A stretch of DNA of 48,940 nucleotides from Stentor coeruleus. Lineage: Eukaryota > Ciliophora > Heterotrichea > Heterotrichida > Stentoridae. Within the stretch, counting starts at the first letter, position 1, and the number at the start of each line of letters is the position of its first letter. A program made the translations under genes and the position numbers. Shown here in pieces: positions 30,651 through 41,221 of this stretch. The stretch is taken from contig MPUH01000511.1 in assembly GCA_001970955.1 (NCBI GenBank), forward strand, positions 1-48,940. The letters are read 5' to 3'. The notes under the pieces are model-generated. The model worked only from the letters and a program-made list of their open reading frames with translations, was not told the DNA's origin and made no database searches.

Positions 30651-31064
30651 TTAAGCCTTATTCAGAACCGTAGCATGGCACTTTCCACAATAATGTCTGT
30701 TAGCGTGCTTAGCCATAAACGTCCCTGGACCACATTTCTCGCATACTCTTCTGGTTCTCGTGACTTTGGAGCTTTTATCAACTTTGTATAAGTTGAGGAC
30801 TGCTAATTTGACCTTCTTTTTCTTATGAGCCTTTTTCTTAGGCGTAGTGTAAGCCTTCTTTTTCTTTTTCTTCTTGCCTCCTAACAATTCGTCTAAGGCT
30901 TCGAGGGTTGAGTATTCAGAAATCCCACATTCGCTTATAGTCATTTCCTCTCTCAAAGCACGGCCGCCCCAGAAAAGGTTTTGTTCTATGAGCTCGCTGA
31001 TTCTCGTTGACTCTTCCACATCTACACTAGAGAGACCTTCACTACTGCGAATGAATATTCTCAT
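30651..31064 (-). CDS. RPS27A: Divergent ubiquitin-like domain fused to ribosomal protein eS31 (S27a)
   Basis: 137 residues from the ATG at 31064; the frame extends four codons further upstream only to a TTG. The first 63 residues align with ubiquitin (MRIF start, LLGG end) but lack about ten residues around helix 1 and contain no lysine at all. The rest is a typical eS31: [31 protein letters not shown], and a C-x2-C...C-x2-C zinc finger (CEKCGPG...HYCGKCH). After cleavage at GG, eS31 joins the small ribosomal subunit. In most eukaryotes the fused domain is true ubiquitin. This one cannot form lysine-linked chains, like FUBI of the FAU/eS30 fusion. It is divergent from the kelch gene across about 0.3 kb. 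Confidence 0.93.
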   Translation of the reverse strand: MRIFIRSSEGLSSVDVEESTRISELIEQNLFWGGRALREEMTISECGISEYSTLEALDELLGGKKKKKKKAYTTPKKKAHKKKKVKLAVLNLYKVDKSSKVTRTRRVCEKCGPGTFMAKHANRHYCGKCHATVLNKA

Positions 31065-31302
31065 ATTTATAACCAAGGATATGGAATATGGAATTTTTGC
31101 CTTTTAGTTTGCATTGGGTTGCAGGAGGATGAGATAAGGATTATTAGTGGATAGAATGATAATTAAAAGGTTGGTAATAGAAGATGGGGGTAATGTTGGA
31201 GCTAGGAGAATTGAAAGATAAAAGATTATGTTTGTGAAAGGAAGATAGGGTTTTGGAATTGAGAAATGAGTTTAGATAGAAGAATAATATTGGAAATAAT
31301 TT

Positions 31303-31303
31303 N
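31303..31303. other. Assembly gap of one N between direct repeats
   Basis: The single N at 31303 is flanked by the same 18 bp (TAATATTGGAAATAATTT) at 31285-31302 and 31304-31321. This is what an unmerged contig overlap looks like, so the true sequence may have only one copy and no gap. It lies between the divergent eS31 and kelch genes. Confidence 0.8.
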
Positions 31304-31397
31304 TAATATTGGAAATAATTTTTTAAAAGTATATAATTTGGAAAATGCTTAATGAAATTGCCAAATTATTTAAATGATAACTGAACCCCCTAAAATA

Positions 31398-33662
31398 ATG
31401 TCTAAGGCTACTGATATACTTGCAAGTAACTATAATAGCTTGAATGCCCAATTGAAAATTAAAGTAATAGAAACATAGTTTTCCTATTCACTTGCAACTT
31501 CAGCAATCAAAAGTGAGGATCTTAAAAGCATTATAAGTAATATTGATTCCAAATTTAATGAAAAACAAGAGACGCCTTTATTTTCATATCTTAGTCCCAA
31601 CTTAAGATGGCAAAAGCTACCTTTGATATTTCTTCGACCTTGCAAAAATTTAAATTTCCTGTGCTCCTCAGCATTAATCTACCCTTTTCTATATATTTTT
31701 GGAGGCAGAAATTCAATGAACAAACTCTCATCATCAATTTTTACTATAAGTTTATCGACTAGGAATGTGACTAAAATATCTCCAATGACAAGACCATGCA
31801 AGCGTTCTGGATCAAGTCTTATATCTTATAATAATATTTTAGTGCTGTTTGGGGGGAAAGATAATCTAGGGAATTTTTTGAATGATGTTTGGGTTTTTGA
31901 CACTGAGCTTATGTCTTGGACACTTATTCCTATTCAAGGGAATAAGCCTGGAAAAAGATCAGGACATTGTGCAGAAGTTATTGAAAATCTCATGATAGTA
32001 TATGGAGGTTCGGGACCTAGCATATATTACTCAGATATGTGGATCTACAACATAGCAAAATGCCACTGGATTCTTATGTGCTTTAACAAAAAATTAAATA
32101 ATGGATATCTGCTATACGGAAGACAAAATGCAGCATCAGCTTCATTTGAATCAAAAATGTTTATCTTTGGAGGAATCTCTGAAAATAGCAAACTTAACAA
32201 TGAACTCATAAAATTCGAAATAAAAAGCTTTTGTGATGTAAATTGCTCAGTTGTAGGCCAAAAGAGTTTAAAGCCACTAGAACGCCAGTGTTCAACTTTA
32301 ACTTTTACATCAAATACTAAGCTTTTTCTTATAGGAGGTGAAAGTACTACAGGAATTCTTAATGATATTTGGCTTTATGATTTAGTTAAAGATGTGTGGG
32401 AAGAAGTAAATACTTTTAGTAAAATAAAAACTGGTCTTGGGCATTGTGCTAATTTTATTAGAAATGAGATCATTGTCTTTGGTGGAATATCTTCAGACTG
32501 TCTTATGCCAACATCAATATTTTCACTAAGTATTGCACATAATCTGAAATCTTATAGCTCACATATTACAGAAGTTAGTGCTAACGCAATAAAAATAAAA
32601 GATTTTAAAAGTATTTTTTCTAATAGATTTCCTCCTGTCTTTGGATTAGCAATCGACACTAATTGCTCTAATAAATATTCAATGTTCTACAGCACACTTA
32701 ACCTAAAATATGATCAAGTATCAAAATATATGAATATGTACATAAATCTTTTTCCAGCTCTCTTACGAATCATCGAGTTTTTCGGATTCCCAAAAATCAA
32801 CTTCAGTATAATCGGGACAATAAACTACCTTGGAAGCACCATTTGTAAAATATCCCCAGAAAAAAATATCCCATCTTTTAATTGGCTCAGAGTAAAAAAA
32901 AATGATACAACAATAAATCTTCGCCAAAACCTTCTTCGTAACTACACCCGCTACCCTGCAACCGAAAAGTCGATACTTCAAATCTCCTTCTCAGGCTCTT
33001 TAAACCCAGAATTGCTCTATTCAGGATTCTTTTCTTCAAAATTACTTCTTTTCCTCCCTGCAATATTTAAAATTGACTCTAACTTTTTAATAACCTCCAA
33101 ATCTGTAGACCATCTCTCATTATCATATATTTTCACTATGAATTCTCAAATAAACCTTATATTCATAGTCTATAATTCATCAGGAGAATGCATTTTCCCA
33201 CCAAGTCACTTATATTATCCAAGTATTTCAAATATATTACCAAAAACTCATTTTAATAGCATAAAAGAAATTTTTGCTTTGGAAGGTACAAATATATTTT
33301 TATATAATGATAAGCTAAAAACATCAGTTTTGTATGACATTATTGATGATTGTTGGGGATTTGGGGATTATGTCAGAGCTGCATTAATTTTTGATAAAAG
33401 TAATAGGATTGATGTGAGGATTAACGGTAGAAAAGTTGAGAAAGCTCATATGAATATGGAAAAAATTAGTGCTTGTAAGGATTTTCAGGTTTATATGACA
33501 ATGTCACCAGTTTTTGCAGCTTTGGTTTATTATGGTGAAAGGTTGGTGCATTGGCAGTACAAGAGCAAGCCTGAGAATCTTTGTAAAATTGTTGAAATTT
33601 TTAACCAGGAGATGATATGTGAGATTACCGGGATGCTTATTAAGAATTCATTAGTTATATAA
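31398..33662 (+). CDS. Kelch-repeat protein with one 15-nt intron
   Basis: Exon 1 is 31398-31463 (ATG, 22 codons), intron 31464-31478, exon 2 31479-33662, giving 749 residues. Without the intron the frame has no ATG upstream of the kelch array. Residues about 88-375 hold about six kelch blades with GG followed by W/Y motifs (FLYIFGGR, LVLFGGKD, MIVYGGSG, MFIFGGIS, LFLIGGES, IIVFGGIS), a beta-propeller for protein contacts. The remaining 370 residues are a domain I do not recognise, partly beta-rich, ending with a segment CKIVEIFNQEMICEITG. No membrane helix. Ciliate kelch proteins include scaffold and cytoskeletal proteins, so a function cannot be assigned. Confidence 0.85.
31464..31478 (+). 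other. 15-nt spliceosomal intron in the kelch gene
   Basis: GTAATAGAAACATAG. It lies between codons (phase 0) and contains an in-frame TAG. Removing it joins the ATG exon to the open frame. Confidence 0.85.
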
Positions 33663-34041
33663 TCATGGTTTTGATAGTTTTATGGATGAATTTATAATTT
33701 ATTATTTTGCAGAAATATTAGAGAAGCTTACTGCTTTTAGATGGAAACTTGTGAATTTAAGGATGAAAATTTTAAATAGAAAATGTTTTTATGTTCATTA
33801 ATGATGCTTGTAAATTTATGCTATTTTAATGGATTTGAGCATTACTGAGAATTAAGCTGCAGATAGTTTTTGATTACTGCTGATATATCGTACCTATCTA
33901 AATAATAAGCTTAGCATGACATTTTCTTGATATTACGCAAAAATATTGAAGTGGCATTTCTAGGAAATCAAAATTAATAATATATATATCATAGACATAT
34001 CAACTAGAAGGGTTAAATTTCCTAGAATGGTTAATTTTTGA
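33663..34041. other. Convergent intergenic region
   Basis: About 380 bp between two genes that end towards each other. AT-rich, with no feature recognised. Confidence 0.5.
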
Positions 34042-35049
34042 TTAAAAAACAGCACAATTGCAAGGATTATTTTGTCCAAGACAACTACCAGATTCTCCAT
34101 TTGGATGCAATTCTCTATATCTCAAAATTCTCTCTAAATTTTTTTCCAAATTTTTTACCTTATCCTGGCTCTCAGGTTTAAATGAAGTTATAAAAAAATC
34201 CTGCAGTTGCATTTGCAAAGTGAGTTTTTGTATTTCTAGCACTTTAAAAGCATTACTTACATTATCATAAACTGCACTACTCCTTTTCAATAGTTGAGTC
34301 ATATTTGAATCCAATTTTTCTCTATTCATTTCTCTATAATAATTTTTAAACACCTGATTAGTATTAAATTTAAACTCAAAGTTCTTTAGCCTGCTCTCAG
34401 TGACTATATCCATAACAAACTTATTCGTGAAATCATTTCTAACAATATCAAGTAAAAATTCTTTTAAAATCATTGTGTTAACCAAGTCTAAATATCCTTC
34501 AATTGATGCAAGAACTTCACGTACTGAGACATACAGGTTACTCTGAGATAAGTCAAAAAAGAAGTACTCTGTAATACTAGACAAATCATCCTTCACAGCA
34601 GTTAATTTTATATCAAGCCAGGCATTGTTTTCAGAGTTATTAATACTCAAATCATAAATGTTTCCATAACTTTCAAGATTACCCTCTGGCCTTTCAGCAT
34701 TAACATATTTATTCAAGCCTTGAATCCAAGCATTATAAACCCTTTCATCATCAAAAATTAAATAGCACATTTGATAATGATCACTAAGCTTCAAATAAAA
34801 ACCTTTTTTAACTGTGTTATTAGTAGAGGCAAATTCCTGGCAAGCTTTATCGTTTGCTATCACTATTGTATTGTGGCTTAGCTTAAAAGACATGAGCTAA
34901 ATGGTTCTTACTTTTTGATCTAGTCCGACTGAGAATTGAATTTCTCCTGTACTGTTGACCCACACTTTACCTGGAGTCAAAGCTTTCATATTTTGGGTAT
35001 AAATATTGGCAAAGCATTTTTGACTTAGCTCGGACTTGTTTAAATGCAT
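34042..35049 (-). CDS. PH-like protein with C-terminal CaaX box, one 15-nt intron
   Basis: Exon 1 is 35049-34912 (46 codons, ATG directly after an in-frame TAA), intron 34911-34897, exon 2 34896-34042, giving 330 residues. Residues about 25-115 resemble a pleckstrin-homology fold: KVWVNSTGEIQFSV strand, KGFYLKLSDHYQMCYLIFDDE strands, then a helix VYNAWIQGLNKYV containing the typical Trp. Residues 120-310 are mostly helical, with a likely coiled coil near 270-310 (KVKNLEKNLERILRYRE). The protein ends CNCAVF; CAVF is a CaaX box likely to be prenylated, with an upstream Cys that could be palmitoylated. A peripheral membrane role is inferred. Family not recognised. Confidence 0.8.
34897..34911 (-). 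other. 15-nt spliceosomal intron in the PH-like gene
   Basis: GTAAGAACCATTTAG on the minus strand, phase 0, with an in-frame TAG. Same length and same GTAA...TAG ends as the intron at 31464-31478. Confidence 0.88.
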
Positions 35050-35355
35050 TTACGTTTAATTATATTCAACAATTTTAATAATCGGCATATTTATGAATAA
35101 TATCAGAGAAATAGAAATGATATATTTGAGAGTTGAAATGGATAAGTATTGGATGATTAAAATTTTGTTGCAGGCAGGTAAAATATAATTTTAAAAGATT
35201 CATTGCCATAATAATAACGCAATATCTTTAGTGGACGGAAAATTTATAAAATGTGTAAATTGACAAATCATTTTCTATCAGAATAGCAGCTTTATATTTT
35301 ATTAAATTAAACAATGTCAGACAAATGTTATATAATATTAGAAAGATTTTAAAAT
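35050..35355. other. Intergenic, nothing recognised
   Basis: About 300 bp of AT-rich DNA between two minus-strand genes. Confidence 0.5.
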
Positions 35356-36084
35356 CTATGCATTATAATCAAATTCCCAATGGTCGAATTCATAAGAATT
35401 CGTATCAGTTTGCAAAGATTGATTTACAAACTTTGCTGGAAACCCGAAATCTATATCATTTTCTCCTTTAGTGAGTTTTTTTGAGTTTTTAGTAATCATA
35501 GTTTTCTCAATCCCTCTTGGAAATGGCATTACCAGTGACGAGTACTTTGAAAATTTTGGCTTATTAACAGAAATATACACTTCGGGGGCGCTAATCTTCA
35601 CATCCTTAATTGTATCAAAATTAGCTTTATTCTCTATAGTATCATTCACATGAAATTTATCAGTAATATTCTTCTGACTTTCTACAATTTCCTGAAAATA
35701 ATCCTTAATAGGCCTTACGTGATCCGCTGAAAACTCTGAATGTCTGCCTTTTTCCAAAAAATCAATATACTTCTGCTTTAAAAAAGTATTATTTTTCCTC
35801 TTATGTATAGGTTTTATATTGGGAAGGATTGGGGAGATTCTTGATATACTAAACATAGAGTTTTTAAGTGAAGGTGGGGACAATGGAGACATAATTTTTT
35901 GAGCTTTGCTGACCCTTGCATCGAAAATTTGCTTTTTAAGCTTGCTTTTAAACGGGATTAGAGGGTTGAATACTTTTATATTTAAGGAGGTTTTGAATTT
36001 AACTTTTTTTGGAGGTGGATATTTTATTTGATAGGAGATTCTGCTTGATGGGCTGATTGGAGGAAGACTCATACTCATACTCAT
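35356..36084 (-). CDS. Unknown proline/lysine-rich 242-residue protein
   Basis: An ATG start and a TAG stop enclose 242 codons. It starts MSMSMSLPPISPSSR and is rich in Pro, Lys, Ser and Ile over residues 1-100, suggesting disorder. A short charged helix lies near 105-135 (KQKYIDFLEKGRHSEF). The C-terminus is acidic/aromatic (YEFDHWEFDYNA). There is no signal peptide, membrane helix or known motif. Such proteins are common among ciliate cytoskeleton-associated proteins, but no function can be assigned. Confidence 0.65.
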   Translation of the reverse strand: MSMSMSLPPISPSSRISYQIKYPPPKKVKFKTSLNIKVFNPLIPFKSKLKKQIFDARVSKAQKIMSPLSPPSLKNSMFSISRISPILPNIKPIHKRKNNTFLKQKYIDFLEKGRHSEFSADHVRPIKDYFQEIVESQKNITDKFHVNDTIENKANFDTIKDVKISAPEVYISVNKPKFSKYSSLVMPFPRGIEKTMITKNSKKLTKGENDIDFGFPAKFVNQSLQTDTNSYEFDHWEFDYNA

Positions 36085-36856
36085 ATGATTATAAGATATT
36101 TTTGTATAAATATGAAGATGAGATAAAAACGAAGAAGGTTGGGAAAATAATTTTACAGCTTATTTAGGTTTGGGATTATGGAAGGAATCCTGGAATTTAA
36201 ATAAAGAAAGAGTTAAGAGATAGATAATTATGATTATATTTTCAGCTATATGAGGTATGAATTTGAGTGGATTTTATTAAGGTGTTGGATGTTAGAAATT
36301 ATGTTCATGCATAAAAAAATGCATCATAGACAAAATGATAGTGGCTACTCTAAAAATTTGATAACTTTCTTAATCTTGAAGTAAAGAAGAAGCATGAAGC
36401 ACTTGAAAAATTTGATAACTTCACACCATATATAAATAAGGATATATGGTAGCCAAAGTCTTATTTTATCATAACCTAGCTATCTCTTTTTTTAATTTTC
36501 AATATAATTAATCTATAATTATCTAGCATATACTTAAACCCTTAAATCTTTTCAAATTAATATATCATTGCTTTGATTTATTAAATAGTTAAGAATTATA
36601 TAATCGAAGCTTTAGATTTCTGCTCTATATTATTATTGGTGGCAGCAGAATCCTTTAATTCATTCTCAAGAAGAATACAGCTTTACTATTAGAAAAGGAA
36701 TTCTGATAAAGCTTACTGCATATATCTGCTTATAACAACCAGTATGATCTAGGTTCAAATCATAATATTCAAACAATTCTGGAGAGAGACTTTTGCATTT
36801 GAATATTTTCGAAGGTTCTAAAAGAATGATAAATTATTATTATCGCATAAGGCTAA
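36085..36856. other. Intergenic, gene-poor
   Basis: AT-rich DNA without a supported gene. A plus-strand frame around 36640-36850 is coding-like with only a few stops but has no start or recognisable family. Confidence 0.35.
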
Positions 36857-37165
36857 CCTGAATATTCTGATCCCAAAATGGTGGCAATTCACTACCATTA
36901 TAAAAGTTTATCACTGTTCAAATCTTCAGCCAATTCACCTAAAGCTACAACAAAACAAAAAGCTGATATAATGAAAAAGAAAGGACTTTCATACAATTTT
37001 ATTATGAAAATTTTTAAAGATAAAATCTGGAAAATTTAATGAACTGATTATTATGGAATTCAGAAACTACTATAAGTATAATGACGAAAGGAGGGATAAA
37101 AATATGCCAAAAGTTTATATGGAACAGCTGAAAAATTTTACAACGATATTTCGGCAATACTAACG
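36857..37165 (+). pseudogene. Coding-like frame, 60 codons open, then continued across stops
   Basis: After a TAA at 36854-36856 the frame is open for 60 codons to TAA at 37037. It includes an ATG at 36878 that would give a 53-residue basic peptide (KSSANSPKATTKQKADIMKK). The same frame remains protein-like beyond the stop (YAKSLYGTAEKFYNDISAIL) up to TGA at about 37165, with further TAA/TGA triplets between. It may be a decayed gene or a small real gene with a fortuitous tail. The family is not recognised. Confidence 0.35.
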
Positions 37166-37702
37166 TGAAGTAGAATGGAGTAGATTAAAAATATATAGTG
37201 ATTTTAATATTTTTTTTACGAAAGTAAGTTTATTGAAAACTTTGTATTTGATAAAATATTTGGGGGAAAGGATTGTTATTATTGAAAGCTTTTATTTTAG
37301 TGATATAATTTATACTCTGATAAGGGAAATTAGTTTTGATAATGATTAATGAATGAGTTATTTCAAGTTCGCTAATAAAAAAAAGGTTTAAATGCAAGCT
37401 ATCTAGTTTTAGCTTTAGCTATGTGCTTGACATTGTATAATCTTTATGGATAAATAAGTGATGAATTAAAAAAATGTCTTTGATGTTTGAAAAATTGGAC
37501 GGAGAAATAAGTAAGAGTGCATAATTTTAGCTTCCAGGCGAATTTCATCGTTAAATTTACTCGAAAATAAGAATAACTAATGCTCATGTTTGCCAAGGGC
37601 CCATACAAAAAAGATTACCTATATATAAATAATAATATAATATTTGCACTTTATCTTAATTCCTCACTTTTAGTAAATTGATTTATATAATTCTCTAATT
37701 AT
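37166..37702. other. Intergenic, nothing recognised
   Basis: AT-rich DNA up to the end of the CDPK gene. No RNA gene or repeat seen. Confidence 0.5.
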
Positions 37703-39229
37703 TTATTCTGACTGTGAATATTCATTTCTCATACTTCCTAACTTCATCATCATTGCTTTAAATTCCTCAAAGTCTAGCTCTCCATCTCCATTTTGATCAA
37801 CTTCATTTAAAATTCTTTTCCATAGTCGATTTTTACTCCTTATTCTGCATCCCAATATTTCTTTGATCTCCTCAGCACTGATTTTCCCACTATTATCTCT
37901 ATCAAAAGCTTTAAATGCTTCTTCAAGGTTTTTGCAGTGCAAAAGGTTTCGCATTTCTTCTGCTGCCATAACAAATTCTGTGTAATCTATAAACCCTGAA
38001 TCATTCACATCAACGATTTTCATGACTTTTTCAGCCTCACTAACAGCAAGGCAATTGCCCATATGCTTACTGTAAGCAGCAATAAGTTCATCCTTACTTA
38101 GTTTTCCATCTCCATTTCTATCAAGGTCTTTAAAGGTTTGCATATATTTTCTTGAATCATCTTTTATAGCTATTTGTGAGCCTATATAGGTTAAAACAGC
38201 TTGTTGGAGTTTCCATTCAGCTTTAAAATTTGTCATATTTACTAGTGATGAGTGGTGGTTGATTTGTCGTGTTCCAGGTGAATAAGGCTCTAGTGAATTT
38301 TCTATAAGCCACCTATGGTGCAGAGCATCTTGTGCAGAAATTCTAAAAATCGGGTCTTTGTTGAGCATTTTTTTTATAAGACTTTTAGCTGAATCACTTA
38401 TATTTTCCCATTCAGGACTGTCAAAAAATACTGTGCCTCTACTAATTTTCATAGAAATTTCGATGTCTGTTTTTCCAGTAAAAGGTGGCCTTCCAGAAAG
38501 AAGTATATATAAAATTACCCCGCAACTCCAAATATCGCATTTTTCATTATATTGGCCTCTAAACACTTCTGGGGCCATATACATCAAAGTTCCATATGCT
38601 TCTGAAAGATAACCTTTTGGCATCATTATCTGTGATGTCCCAAAATCTATTATTTTTAGTATTGCATCAGTAGAGTCTCTATCTAAAAGCATGTTTTGAA
38701 GTTTCAAATCTCTATGAACTATATTGTTTGAGTGACAATAATAAACTCCACTAATCAATTGCTTAAAAAAATAGGCGGCCAAAGTCTCAGTTAGTGTTTT
38801 ATTTTTTATTATCAAATCCATCAATTCACCTCCAGTTACAAATTCTGTGATAAGATGATAATATTTTTCATCCTCATAGAATTCATATAGTTTTACTATG
38901 TTTGGATGATCTGTTTTTATAAGAATGTCTACTTCAGCAAAGAATTTTGATCTGTTTTTCGGGTTATCAATGACAGAATTTTTGTTTATTGTTTTTATTG
39001 CTCTTTTGTGTCCTGTAAGAATTGATGTTGCTGCACGGACAAAACCAAAAGAGCCTTCACCAAGTTTTTCTTCTATTATGTAATACTTGTTTATGTTGCC
39101 TTTACGCTTTCCAACAAAGAGCCCTGCTTCAATTTTTAAGCTGTGAAGATTGCTTATTGGTTTATTTGACGATATTGAGTAATATTCTCCATCTGAACTG
39201 TAAATAGATTTGCTTGGTGAGCAGCCCAT
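37703..39229 (-). CDS. CDPK: Calcium-dependent protein kinase (CDPK)
   Basis: 508 residues, the usual CDPK length. The protein starts MGCSPSK, a signal for myristoylation at Gly2 and palmitoylation at Cys3. The Ser/Thr kinase domain spans about 50-308 with the glycine loop GEGSFG (57-62), Lys79, HRDLKLQN with Asp174, DFG at 195-197 and MAPE near 218-221. A junction/autoinhibitory region follows (about 318-360). Four EF-hands with complete loops start at Asp370 (DRNGDGKLSKDE), Asp407 (DVNDSGFIDYTE), Asp443 (DRDNSGKISAEE) and Asp478 (DQNGDGELDFEE). All catalytic and calcium ligands look intact, so an active membrane-tethered, Ca2+-switched kinase is expected. Start chosen at MGC; stop TAA. Confidence 0.96.
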   Translation of the reverse strand: MGCSPSKSIYSSDGEYYSISSNKPISNLHSLKIEAGLFVGKRKGNINKYYIIEEKLGEGSFGFVRAATSILTGHKRAIKTINKNSVIDNPKNRSKFFAEVDILIKTDHPNIVKLYEFYEDEKYYHLITEFVTGGELMDLIIKNKTLTETLAAYFFKQLISGVYYCHSNNIVHRDLKLQNMLLDRDSTDAILKIIDFGTSQIMMPKGYLSEAYGTLMYMAPEVFRGQYNEKCDIWSCGVILYILLSGRPPFTGKTDIEISMKISRGTVFFDSPEWENISDSAKSLIKKMLNKDPIFRISAQDALHHRWLIENSLEPYSPGTRQINHHSSLVNMTNFKAEWKLQQAVLTYIGSQIAIKDDSRKYMQTFKDLDRNGDGKLSKDELIAAYSKHMGNCLAVSEAEKVMKIVDVNDSGFIDYTEFVMAAEEMRNLLHCKNLEEAFKAFDRDNSGKISAEEIKEILGCRIRSKNRLWKRILNEVDQNGDGELDFEEFKAMMMKLGSMRNEYSQSE

Positions 39230-40091
39230 TATGCAATTATAATTAAATCTTTGTATCAGAACGAGTAACTACAATTTTTTAACAGATTTTTATTACAATT
39301 AATAAAAATTTGCTTACAAAAATTTGATATGAATTAAATGAAATCAGTTTATGCAATTTTTCAAAGAGTTTTCGTTGTGTTACAAAAAATATGCTGAGAA
39401 TGGTAGATTTTATAAATATTTTGATTACTTTTGGATTATTGAAAATTAAGATATAGATAGTATTGAGTAAATCTGCAATAGCTTAAAATATATAAAATAC
39501 ATGACTAATCAAGTTTAATAAAAGTATTAGTGGGCTGTGAAACAGTTACCATTTTATTCAATAAAGTTGTAAAATAGTGTTTTCCTTATTATAAATAATA
39601 ATGAGGCTTAGTTCAATTTTTAAATAACTAAGAGTGAAATAAAAGTAGTAAGGTAATGTATTAAACTTAATTTTCAAAAATAGTATCATGAATAATAAAA
39701 TATGAGCTGATTTATTTTTTTTTCGAAATTATTAATAACTATAATTTAGATTGATATTTTTTCATGTAAGATCATTTAATTAACTAAATTTCTTTATAGA
39801 CATCCTTATCTATTTTAGCATAAAGTTTCACAATAAACTTATTAAAAAAAGCCGAAAAATATACCCATCTAATATTATAATCGATTTTTTTTAAATGCAA
39901 ACAAAAATCATCATCCTCACAACAGAAAAATATTCTAATTATTTAGTTTTCTCTTGATGATATCAAATCAATGAAAGTTTTTAAATTCTTCTCAATCTTT
40001 CAAAGTTCGTAAACATCTTTCCAACAGATCCATTTACTGAAGATAATTATTCATTGAAAGCTAATCTAAATGAAAAGAATTAAAACAAAAA
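39230..40091. other. Intergenic, nothing recognised
   Basis: 860 bp of AT-rich DNA, presumably holding the CDPK promoter and the 3' end of the prenyltransferase gene. No open frame of note. Confidence 0.5.
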
Positions 40092-40823
40092 CTAAAGAAG
40101 AAATTGATAGCTAAACATAATATAAACCATATGCCAAATCTTTAGTTCAGGCCACAGCACATCAGTAATCATCATAAATTTTGTTCTTTGCGACGATTGG
40201 TAAAGCAAAAAATTACTAAGCCTTGACTCCCCAGTCCTTATCATTAAATCAACAGGTTCACTCACCATAAGTTCGCTTTCAAATGTGCTTTGATTCACTT
40301 CTTCAGCTGTTAATATCCCTTTATTGATTTTTTCTTTAATTCCATTTATCGTTTTTACAATTTCTTCAGCACTCCCATATCCAAGACATATATTCAGTGT
40401 ACAAATATTATGATGCTCAGTTTCTCTTTCTAGGTTCCTTAATGCTTCTTGTTGAGCTGCTGGAAATCCTTCAAGATCACCAATAATTCTGATTTTGACC
40501 CCTTTAGCTATAACTTCACTTTTTTTTGCAGAAAGTTTTTCACAAGCTACTAGAAATAGTCTCATGAGCTCATTTACTTCTTCATCAGGCCTTTTAAAGT
40601 TGTCTGTAGAAAATGCATATACAGTAACAATCCCGATTCCTAATTCTAAGCACCATTCAAGAACTTCTAATAACTTTTCAAGTCCATATGAGTGCCCCTG
40701 GAATTTTTTCATACCTGATTTAGTAGCCCATCGCCTATTTCCATCCATGATAAAAGCAACATGCTTTGGCACAGATCCAGTTCTAACTAGTCTTAATGCT
40801 TTTTGTTTAAGCCACTTAAACAT
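40092..40823 (-). CDS. DHDDS: cis-Prenyltransferase (dehydrodolichyl diphosphate synthase type)
   Basis: 243 residues, normal for the family. The enzyme extends farnesyl diphosphate with isopentenyl units in cis to make the dolichol precursor for glycosylation, at the ER. Motifs in order: HVAFIMDGNRRWA with Asp27, GHSYGLEKL, TVYAFSTDNFKRP, an IRIIGDL strand, CLGYGS, DLMIRTGESRLSNFLLYQ and TDVLWPE. The pyrophosphate-binding loop reads RTGESRLSNF where most relatives have RTSGExRLSNF, so one residue is missing. The C-terminus (MFSYQFLL) lacks the RxG motif that the NgBR/NUS1 partner or single-subunit enzymes carry, so a partner may be needed. Stop TAG. Confidence 0.94.
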   Translation of the reverse strand: MFKWLKQKALRLVRTGSVPKHVAFIMDGNRRWATKSGMKKFQGHSYGLEKLLEVLEWCLELGIGIVTVYAFSTDNFKRPDEEVNELMRLFLVACEKLSAKKSEVIAKGVKIRIIGDLEGFPAAQQEALRNLERETEHHNICTLNICLGYGSAEEIVKTINGIKEKINKGILTAEEVNQSTFESELMVSEPVDLMIRTGESRLSNFLLYQSSQRTKFMMITDVLWPELKIWHMVYIMFSYQFLL

Positions 40824-41221
40824 GAACAGAAATGTATAAATATACTAAAAACAAAGTTGGCATACCAAATTATTTAAACATATTACCAGGTTTTATTATA
40901 TTATAATCATAGGAGTTTAGCACTTGTCTTTAAATTTAGCATCAGACTATTTACCTAGCATAACCCTAACGTCGTTATCTTTCATGAATAGCTTTGTAAA
41001 ATCGTCTCATCCCCACGATATCTAATAAAAAATCCATCACCCAATAAATTTAATATAAAGCTTAACACCCATAATAGCCCATCGTCTACAAGTTCATATA
41101 AATTCTAAAATTCTAGAATCTTCTCTTAATAATAACGAAATAATTTCATGTTTTTATTCATCTTCTCAAATCTGCAGCCATCAATTATCACATTCTGAAG
41201 TTTCGAAAAATAATCTTAGTA
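40824..41221. other. Divergent intergenic region
   Basis: About 400 bp between the starts of the prenyltransferase (minus) and RBR (plus) genes, presumably containing both promoters. AT-rich, no clear motif. Confidence 0.5.

Noticed and set aside
36753..36770. GGTTCAAATC, resembling a tRNA T-arm
   Set aside because: No matching acceptor, D or anticodon stems could be formed with the flanking DNA.
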